Positions 58,604 to 64,000 of a DNA stretch of 64,000 nt are shown piece by piece. Source of the stretch: Streptococcus parasuis. GTDB taxonomy: Bacteria > Bacillota > Bacilli > Lactobacillales > Streptococcaceae. Every line of letters begins with the position of its first letter. Position 1 is the first letter of the stretch. Made by a program: the position numbers and the translations under genes. The stretch covers positions 248,001 through 312,000 of the forward strand of contig NZ_AP024276.1 in the NCBI RefSeq assembly GCF_021654455.1, read 5' to 3'. Below the pieces are notes generated by a model. It was not told where the DNA came from and searched no databases. It saw only the letters and a list, made by a program, of their open reading frames with translations.

Positions 58604-60082
58604 ATGGCTGGATTGGTGGATCGTTTTGTTGAGCAGGTCATTGCCAACAGTGATTTTGAAGAAATGGATGCTCTTTACCTGCGCAATCGGGTCTTGGCTT
58701 TGGTGGGAGACCAGGTTCTGACTGTTCAAACAGATTTAGAGGACTTGATTGAATTAAAAGATGAATTATTGGCTCATGGAGTTCGAACTGGTTTTGTGGG
58801 TGAATTGCTGGAAGAGCAGGACATGGTTGGGGCTTGTTTGATGGATTTGATAACACCAATTCCAAGTCAGGTCAATCGTAATTTTTGGCAGACCTATCAG
58901 CACAGTCCAGAGCAAGCGATTGGTGACTTTTATGAATTGAGCAAACGTAATGACTATATCAAGATGGCTGCGATTGCGAAAAATATCTATTATCAAGTTT
59001 CAACTGAGTATGGGGATTTGGAAATCACAATCAATCTGTCTAAACCTGAGAAGGATCCAAAGTCTATTGCAGCTGCTACGAAAGCTGAAGCAAGCAATTA
59101 TCCCAAATGCCTACTCTGTATGGAAAATGAGGGCTATCAGGGACGGATTAATCATCCTGCACGCGCCAACCACCGCATTATTCGCTTGGAGCTTGGACAG
59201 GAAAAGTGGGGCTTCCAGTATTCGCCCTATGCTTACTATAATGAACATGCTATTTTCCTAAATCAGGAGCATGTGCCGATGGTCATTAGTCCGCAAACAT
59301 TTGAACAGCTGTTGGACTTGCTTGACATCTTTCCAAATTATTTTGTCGGTTCCAACTCTGATCTACCAATCTCGGGTGGCTCAATCTTGACACACAATCA
59401 CTATCAAGGTGGGCGGCACAGTTTTGCCATGGAAAGGGCGCCGATAGAACGCCAGCTGGTCTTTGACGGCTTTGAGTCTGTCTCGGCAGGCATTGTCAAG
59501 TGGCCCATGTCAGTTATCAGATTGAACTCCGATGACAAGCCAGCGCTTTTGAGCCTAGCGGCTAAGATTTTAGAAAAATGGCGGAGCTACTCAGATGATA
59601 GCGTTCAGATTAAGGCTGAGACGGATGGAACACCCCATCATACCATCACCCCAATTGCTCGGAAACGAGGCGATTTGTACGAACTGGATTTGGTTCTCCG
59701 CGATAATCAAACTTCAGAAGAGTTTCCAGATGGCATCTATCATCCACATCCAGATGTGCAACATATCAAGAAAGAAAATATCGGCTTGATTGAGGTCATG
59801 GGCTTAGCGATTTTACCCCCACGCTTGAAGGCAGAATTGGCTGAAGTAGAAAAATTCTTACTGGGTGAAGATAGTCAGGTGGCTGACTATCATCAGCCTT
59901 GGGCTGAAAGCCTGAAAACAGCTCACCCATATGTGACAGAGGAAACTGTCGAACAAGTTGTACGTGAGTCAGTGGGACAAATTTTTGCGCGTGTATTGGA
60001 AGATGCAGGGGTCTACAAACGTACTCCAGAAGGACAGGCAGCCTTTCTACGATTCGTAGAATTTGTAGGTTTAGCAACATAA
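58604..60082 (+). CDS. galT: Galactose-1-phosphate uridylyltransferase, type 2
   Basis: About 492 residues, the long Gram-positive Gal[18 protein letters not shown] and the conserved [12 protein letters not shown] segment are typical; this type lacks the HPH motif of the E. coli enzyme. Exchanges UMP between UDP-glucose and galactose-1-phosphate. ATG 58604 fits GGAG better than ATG 58601. No galE is seen in the window. Confidence 0.95.
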   Translation: MAGLVDRFVEQVIANSDFEEMDALYLRNRVLALVGDQVLTVQTDLEDLIELKDELLAHGVRTGFVGELLEEQDMVGACLMDLITPIPSQVNRNFWQTYQHSPEQAIGDFYELSKRNDYIKMAAIAKNIYYQVSTEYGDLEITINLSKPEKDPKSIAAATKAEASNYPKCLLCMENEGYQGRINHPARANHRIIRLELGQEKWGFQYSPYAYYNEHAIFLNQEHVPMVISPQTFEQLLDLLDIFPNYFVGSNSDLPISGGSILTHNHYQGGRHSFAMERAPIERQLVFDGFESVSAGIVKWPMSVIRLNSDDKPALLSLAAKILEKWRSYSDDSVQIKAETDGTPHHTITPIARKRGDLYELDLVLRDNQTSEEFPDGIYHPHPDVQHIKKENIGLIEVMGLAILPPRLKAELAEVEKFLLGEDSQVADYHQPWAESLKTAHPYVTEETVEQVVRESVGQIFARVLEDAGVYKRTPEGQAAFLRFVEFVGLAT

Positions 60083-60094
60083 TTGCAAGAAAGA

Positions 60095-60150
60095 GTGGGA
60101 GTGGGACAGAACTCGACCGATTTAAAGAGTTCGTTTTCCCACCCCCGCAC
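60095..60150 (+). repeat. Streptococcal GTGGGACAGAA hairpin repeat
   Basis: GTGGGAGTGGGACAGAACTC pairs imperfectly with the stretch 60127-60150. Similar hairpins beginning GTGGGACAGAA are scattered through streptococcal genomes, often as terminators. Confidence 0.65.
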
Positions 60151-60170
60151 AGAGGTTGGACCTGTCTTTT
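60149..60170 (+). terminator. Probable galT terminator
   Basis: AGGT - TGG - ACCT with flanking ACAG / CTGT, then CTTTTT. Confidence 0.55.
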
Positions 60171-60230
60171 TGCCTCCCTTCCTGCTCTTTTGGTATAATG
60201 GAAGTATTCACAGTGTGAGAAGGAGATATG

Positions 60231-61133
60231 ATGGCGGAAAAGAGATTGGGGACACTGATTACATTAATAGCAGGTATAGCCTGGGGCTTGTCTGGAGTGA
60301 GTGGACAGTACTTGATGTCTCGTGGTGTTTCAGTGGATATGATTACCTCCTTGCGTTTGTTAGTATCGGGATTCTTTCTCGTTGGCCTGGCTTATGCTAC
60401 AGCGAAAGAACAGCTGTTGGCAGTTTTGAAAGATAAAAATGCTTTGCTAGGAATTTTTATCTTTGCCCTGCTTGGCTTAGTACTTAATCAGACAGCCTAT
60501 TTACAAGCCATCTATCATACCAATGCGGGAACGGCTACGGTTTTACAATACCTTTGCCCTATCTTAGTCTTAGCTTATACCTGTTTGAAAAATAGGGAAA
60601 AACCATCAGGGATTGAGTTGATTTCAATTATCTTAGCTGTAGCAGGAACATTTTTGATTGCGACTCATGGCAAATTAGATGAATTGTCAGTGGCTCCAAT
60701 CGGTTTGTTCTGGGGAATCTTCTCAGCCTTTACTTATGCGCTATATATTATTTTGCCAGGTAAATTGATTCGTCAATACGGCAGTATAACGGTTATTGGC
60801 CTAGGGTTGTTGATGGGTGGTATAGTAGTAACACTTGGAGTACAAACGTGGAAACAGAGTCTACCTTTGGATATTGGAACTGCATTTGGTTTGCTAGGGA
60901 TTGTTGGTGTGGGAACTATTTTCGCCTATACAGCCTTTTTGAAGGGAGTCAGTTTAGTTGGTCCTGTAAATGGGAGTCTATTGGCTTCGATTGAGCCGAT
61001 TGCATCAGTCTTTTTTGCGGTATGGTTGGTCAATGAACAATTTTATACTATTGACTTTGTTGGGATGTTGTTGATTTTACTTGCAGTTTTTTTGATTTCC
61101 TTGAAAGATTTAATGATTAGTATAGTAAAATGA
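60231..61133 (+). CDS. EamA/DMT-family transporter
   Basis: About 300 residues, ten membrane helices as two EamA repeats (about 5-140 and 150-295). GIAWGLSGVSGQYLMSRG and LEYLCPI-like LQYLCPILVLAY fit the family. Metabolite export is usual; substrate unknown. ATG 60231 follows AGGAG by 5 bases. The last codons (ATA GTA AAA TGA) come from the end of the IS630 element, so the native C-terminus was probably different (a frame ending SRKSIG then TAA would be restored). Confidence 0.87.
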   Translation: MAEKRLGTLITLIAGIAWGLSGVSGQYLMSRGVSVDMITSLRLLVSGFFLVGLAYATAKEQLLAVLKDKNALLGIFIFALLGLVLNQTAYLQAIYHTNAGTATVLQYLCPILVLAYTCLKNREKPSGIELISIILAVAGTFLIATHGKLDELSVAPIGLFWGIFSAFTYALYIILPGKLIRQYGSITVIGLGLLMGGIVVTLGVQTWKQSLPLDIGTAFGLLGIVGVGTIFAYTAFLKGVSLVGPVNGSLLASIEPIASVFFAVWLVNEQFYTIDFVGMLLILLAVFLISLKDLMISIVK

Positions 61134-61167
61134 AACAAAAATAGTACATTTATGGTATAATGTACTT

Positions 61168-61518
61168 ATGGCATATTCATTAGATTTTCGTAAAAAAGTT
61201 CTCGCATACTGTGAGAAAACCGGCAGTATTACTGAAGCATCTGTTGTTTTCGATATTTCCCGCAACACCATCTATCAATGGCTAAAATTAATGGAGAGTA
61301 CAGGCGAGCTTCATCACCAAGTTAAGGGAACCAAACCAAGAAAAGTTGATAGAGAAAAATTAAAGAACTATCTTGAAGCTCATCCAGATGCTTTTTTGAC
61401 TGAAATAGCTTCTGAATTTGGCTGTCATCCAACAGCTATTCATTACGCTCTCAAAGCTATGGGGTATACTCGAAAAAAAAGAGCTGTACCTACTATGAAC
61501 AAGACCCTGAGAAAGTAA
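61168..61518 (+). CDS. IS630-family transposase, ORF A
   Basis: 116 residues with a HTH: MAYSLDFRKKVLAYCEKTGS, then EASVVFDISRNTIYQWLKL and GCHPTAIHYALKAMGYTRKKR. TATAAT (61156-61161) lies 6 bases before the ATG and no ribosome site is seen, so this is probably a leaderless mRNA. A run of eight A at 61473-61480 followed by G (A AAA AAA G) should cause -1 slippage and fuse this part to ORF B. Confidence 0.92.
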   Translation: MAYSLDFRKKVLAYCEKTGSITEASVVFDISRNTIYQWLKLMESTGELHHQVKGTKPRKVDREKLKNYLEAHPDAFLTEIASEFGCHPTAIHYALKAMGYTRKKRAVPTMNKTLRK

Positions 61519-62015
61519 ATCAGTTCCTTAAAGAATTTAATAACTTAAGTCACTTGACACCTGTTTATATTGACGAGACAGGGTTTGAGACATATTTTCA
61601 TCGAGAATATGGTCGATCTTTGAAAGGTCAGTTGATCACTGGTCAGGTCTCTGGAAGAAGATTCCAGCGGCTATCTTTAGTCGCAGGTCTTATAAACGGT
61701 GAGATTATAGCCCCAATGACCTACAAAGAAACCATGACTAGTGACTTTTTCGAAGCTTGGTTTAAAACATTCTTACTACCCACTTTAGATAGACCATCTG
61801 TTATCATTATGGACAATGCAAGGTTTCATCGGATGAGTAAGCTAAAAGAGTTATGCAAGGAGCAGGGTCATAGACTTTTACCACTTCCTCCTTACTCACC
61901 TGAGTATAATCCCATTGAGAAAACATGGGCTCAAATTAAAAAACACCTCAGAAAAGTATTGCCAAATTGCGATACTTTTCTTGAGGCACTTTTGTCCTGT
62001 TCTTGTTTCAATTAA
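61474..62015 (+). CDS. IS630-family transposase, ORF B (by -1 frameshift)
   Basis: After slippage the frame reads KSCTYYEQDPEKVNQFLKEF and goes on without stop into TPVYIDETGFETYF (first catalytic Asp), VIIMDNARFHRM (second Asp) and LPPYSPEYNPIEKTWAQIK (Glu), the full DDE set. Ends LLSCSCFN. The part from 61554 also starts with a GTT/TTG-like region but has no ribosome site, so fusion is the likely route. Confidence 0.9.
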
Positions 62016-62021
62016 CTATAG

Positions 62022-62050
62022 AAAGAGTATTGGTTAATATACTCTTTTTT
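62022..62050 (+). terminator. Terminator behind the IS630 element (originally of the EamA gene)
   Basis: AAAGAGTAT / ATACTCTTT stem with T run, beginning 2 bases after the IS. Confidence 0.85.
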
Positions 62051-62058
62051 GTTATACT
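62030..62058 (+). promoter_or_regulatory. cutC promoter
   Basis: TTGGTT (62030) and TATACT (62053), 17 bp apart, overlapping the terminator. Confidence 0.55.
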
Positions 62059-62086
62059 AAAGGAAAAAGACTTGAAAGGAATAGAG

Positions 62087-62716
62087 ATGATTAAAGAATT
62101 TTGTTCCGAAAATCATGTAGCTGTGGTGAAAGCTCTTTCTCTGGGTGCTCAAAGAGTTGAACTGTGTGATAATTTAGCGGTTGGAGGAACGACCCCTAGT
62201 TATGCAGTGATCAAACATGTTTGTCAACTAGCTCATGAACAGAACGCCACAGTCATGACCATGATTCGTCCACGTGGTGGGAATTTTTGTTATGACCAAA
62301 CTGAAATTGAGATGATGGTTGAGGATTGCAGAATCGCCATAGAGCTGGGGTCAGATGGTTTGGTATATGGTGTTTTAACAGAGGAAAATTGGTTGGATGA
62401 GGTAGCTTTAGAACAATTGCTGGCTGTTTCAACAGGTCACCAAGTTGTCTTTCATATGGCATTTGATCAGATTCCTCGTAGTCGTCAATTTGAAGCAATT
62501 GATTGGTTGGCAAGTCACGGAGTAACACGGATTTTGACGCGTGGAAGTCTGACAGGTTCAGCATTGCAGAATATTGATTGGTTAAGAGACATTCAAGCCT
62601 ATGCGGATGGAAAAATTGAAGTTCTTGTTGGCGGTGGATTAACCATAGAAAATGTTCCAACTTTATTAGAAGCATTACCAATCAATCAAATACATGGAAC
62701 GAGATTATTTTGGTAA
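62087..62716 (+). CDS. cutC: Copper homeostasis protein CutC family
   Basis: 209 residues, TIM-barrel. AVVKALSLGAQRVELCDNLAVGGTTPSYAVI (about 12-42), MTMIRPRGGNFCYDQTE and FHMAFDQIPRSRQ are CutC marks. The link to copper is from genetics in other bacteria; the enzyme activity is unknown. Start ATG 62087 after AAAGGA. Confidence 0.9.
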   Translation: MIKEFCSENHVAVVKALSLGAQRVELCDNLAVGGTTPSYAVIKHVCQLAHEQNATVMTMIRPRGGNFCYDQTEIEMMVEDCRIAIELGSDGLVYGVLTEENWLDEVALEQLLAVSTGHQVVFHMAFDQIPRSRQFEAIDWLASHGVTRILTRGSLTGSALQNIDWLRDIQAYADGKIEVLVGGGLTIENVPTLLEALPINQIHGTRLFW

Positions 62717-62774
62717 GGTGCATTGAACCTAATAAAAATTACAGGATAATAAACGTGCGTCTTTTAGAAGTATT

Positions 62775-62812
62775 TTTAAGTTAAGGTTTGTTTAAGCATT
62801 GGAAGATACAAT
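62775..62812 (+). promoter_or_regulatory. CiaR-type promoter
   Basis: GTTAAG - GTTTG - TTTAAG (62780-62796) is the TTTAAG-N5-TTTAAG pattern of CiaR with one change; another TTTAAG lies at 62775. TACAAT (62807) follows exactly 10 bases later, the spacing of CiaR-activated promoters. Confidence 0.7.
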
Positions 62813-62818
62813 ATATTT

Positions 62819-62877
62819 ATTCTTTTTCATATAATCTCCACGAAAGCAGTCGACACAGTCGGCTGTTTTCATTTTTG
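62819..62877 (+). ncRNA. Probable cia-dependent small RNA (csRNA)
   Basis: About 60 bases from the predicted start point. The unpaired 5' part contains CATATAATCTCC, complementary to a GGAG...ATG translation start. A 12-bp terminator stem (62842-62853 with 62859-62870) and T-rich tail end it. Layout and size fit csRNAs of other streptococci. Targets unknown. Confidence 0.65.
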
Positions 62878-63083
62878 GTTGTTAAAGTTCTTTACACAGC
62901 CTAGAAACTGCTACGGGAGAGCTTCGATAACTTTTTTACGAGATTCAAGTTAACATATCTGATATCGATAGCGCTTGACAATAGTTTTTTATGTGAAATA
63001 AGCAGGTAGATTTCCGAGTTGAAAATGTTTACAAAAAAAAGCAAACTTGCTAGAATAGCAATATAAAGTAGCAGGAGGATATC
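62878..63083. other. Region before the 227-residue protein gene
   Basis: TTTACA (63030) and TAGAAT (63053) 17 bp apart form the likely promoter of the next gene. TTGACA at 62974 has no clear -10. Nothing else seen. Confidence 0.5.
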
Positions 63084-63767
63084 ATGGGAACAGCTAGACT
63101 TCATGAAATATTGGACAAGATAGTATTGCCAGAAGGGTATTATGAAAAACTTTTAGAATATGCCAAAGAGGGAAAATCCGGTTTCGATGCTGAATTGGAA
63201 AGACTTGGTGAACAAGGATTACTGCTTAATATTTATCAAGGAAATGAAGAAGATCGAAATATTATCTTGCCAAATATTGAAAATGTAGACAAGGAAATTA
63301 GAGAAGAATTGGCTCAATATGCTGCGTCTCTCTTGAATCCCCTACGTAAAGAATTAGGAACTGTGGCTGTTGAAGTGAGTGATTTAGCATTGGATTATGC
63401 CGTTCGCTTAGCTCAATCATTGAATAGTACCCTGCGCTATCATAATTATGACAGTCTAATTGCGATTGCAAAAACGACAGGTGTGGAGCCGAGAGGGAAA
63501 GATTGTCAGTCATTTTCGGAATACCGAGAACAATACAGTCTCTATGATGCTAAAAAATTAATCTATCGTGCTCTGATATGGCGATTGTTTGATGATAGTC
63601 ATGCGGATTACGGACATGCATTGACCATTTTAGGGTTAGATGAGGATGAGTCAGGGATAGAGCAGATTGGTTTTGCTTTTTCAAAATTTACTCTTGACAT
63701 TGACTGGTTACTGACCCATATGATTTTTATTCCGAAGGATTGGATTTTGGAAAAAGGTCAGATTTAA
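63084..63767 (+). CDS. Protein of unknown function
   Basis: 227 residues, acidic, mostly helical, no membrane segment or signal peptide. MGTARLHEILDKIVLPEGYY opens it; the C-terminal half has HADYGHALTILGLDEDESG. AGGAGG is well placed before ATG. I recognise no family. A terminator follows at 63799, so it is a single-gene unit. Confidence 0.75.
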   Translation: MGTARLHEILDKIVLPEGYYEKLLEYAKEGKSGFDAELERLGEQGLLLNIYQGNEEDRNIILPNIENVDKEIREELAQYAASLLNPLRKELGTVAVEVSDLALDYAVRLAQSLNSTLRYHNYDSLIAIAKTTGVEPRGKDCQSFSEYREQYSLYDAKKLIYRALIWRLFDDSHADYGHALTILGLDEDESGIEQIGFAFSKFTLDIDWLLTHMIFIPKDWILEKGQI

Positions 63768-63798
63768 TTGAGATACCAAGATGATTCCATTCAGAGAG

Positions 63799-63821
63799 CA
63801 CTCGGTCTATCCGAGTGTTTT
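63799..63821 (+). terminator. Terminator after the unknown gene
   Basis: CACTCGG - TCTAT - CCGAGTG, then TTTTC. Confidence 0.85.
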
Positions 63822-63889
63822 CTATTATCGGTTCGCATTTTTCTTAAAAAAATGGTATAATTATCTGATAAAAACCTTTGGAGACGATA

Positions 63890-64000
63890 GTGAGTTTAGA
63901 GAATTATATGCCAGATTTTGCCTTGGAAAAGGCTTATGATGTGACAGTTGATAGCTTGAAAAAACATGGGATTAAGGTTGTGTTTGTTGACTTGGATAAT
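63890..64000 (+). CDS. YqeG-family HAD phosphatase (3' end outside window)
   Basis: Only 37 codons are visible: VSLENYMPDFALEKAYDVTV, then HGIKVVFVDLDN, which is the start of HAD motif I. Streptococcal YqeG proteins begin in the same way. GTG start at 63890 with GGAG upstream; the extended -10 TGGTATAAT ends at 63861. YqeG usually heads an operon with the ribosome-assembly GTPase YqeH, which would lie beyond the window. Confidence 0.8.
   Translation, partial: MSLENYMPDFALEKAYDVTVDSLKKHGIKVVFVDLDN

Larger units (their letters stand above)
61121..62020 (+). mobile_element. IS630-family insertion sequence, about 900 bp
   Basis: Imperfect inverted repeats start TATAGTAAAATGAAACAA (left) and TATAGTTAATTGAAACAA (right, inverse); TA at both ends is the usual target duplication. 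Two overlapping-frame ORFs as in IS630-Spn1-like elements. No disabling change seen. Confidence 0.88.

Overview
The window reads as chromosomal DNA of a low-GC Gram-positive coccus, almost certainly a Streptococcus of the S. suis clade. Signs of this are the 16S/23S/5S operon with tRNA-Ala in the spacer and tRNA-Val/Gly/Ile/Glu behind it, CodY, an Rgg-type regulator, type-2 GalT, GatCAB, a PyrR leader and a CiaR-type promoter. Species is not certain, because the first variable region of the 16S gene differs from the S. suis type sequence as I remember it. Most of the window is ordinary housekeeping DNA, interrupted by three mobile elements and several short repeats.

Layout. 1-4423 is the end of the leucine operon (leuA partial, leuB, leuC, leuD), followed by a 281-bp hairpin-rich, MITE-like repeat. 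4764-6191 holds a Sua5/YrdC-like gene and a RelB/RelE-type toxin-antitoxin pair bracketed by two identical terminators. 6217-10713 has an Rgg regulator facing a small membrane protein and a two-gene ABC exporter. 10758-17096 has def, an MFS transporter, a GNAT, a 16S pseudouridine synthase, xpt and pbuX facing apart, and a broken racemase gene. 17162-25359 has two modules of small HTH regulator plus membrane protein around a MarR-controlled five-gene operon (oxidoreductase, MarR, ABC ATPase, permease fused to a binding protein, two-domain SnoaL-like protein). 25445-26855 is a PyrR-attenuated uracil permease. 26934-35053 has rpsO, pnp, cysE, a double GNAT, a nucleoside phosphorylase, cysS and mrnC.

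35384-41448 is a complete rRNA operon with three tandem promoters, 16S and 23S processing stems, five tRNAs and a terminator. 41492-48517 has recG, a group IIC intron, ansA, a HAD phosphatase, a MazG-like protein and a universal stress protein. 48668-53021 has an aminotransferase whose terminator loop is split by an IS4-family element, then codY (with a CodY box at its own promoter) and a nicotinamidase-like gene. 53022-56229 is gatCAB; 56287-60082 is galR, galK, galT; 60231-64000 has an EamA transporter, an IS630-family element, cutC, a probable CiaR-dependent small RNA, an unknown gene and the start of a YqeG-like phosphatase.

Themes. All three mobile elements sit at intrinsic transcription terminators. 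Three genes share one leaderless layout: extended -10, six bases, then ATG. A repeat built of hairpins with a conserved linker occurs after leuD and again between 5S and tRNA-Val. The least described candidates here are that hairpin repeat, the CiaR-type small RNA after cutC, and the MarR/ABC operon, which may import ergothioneine or a related betaine.
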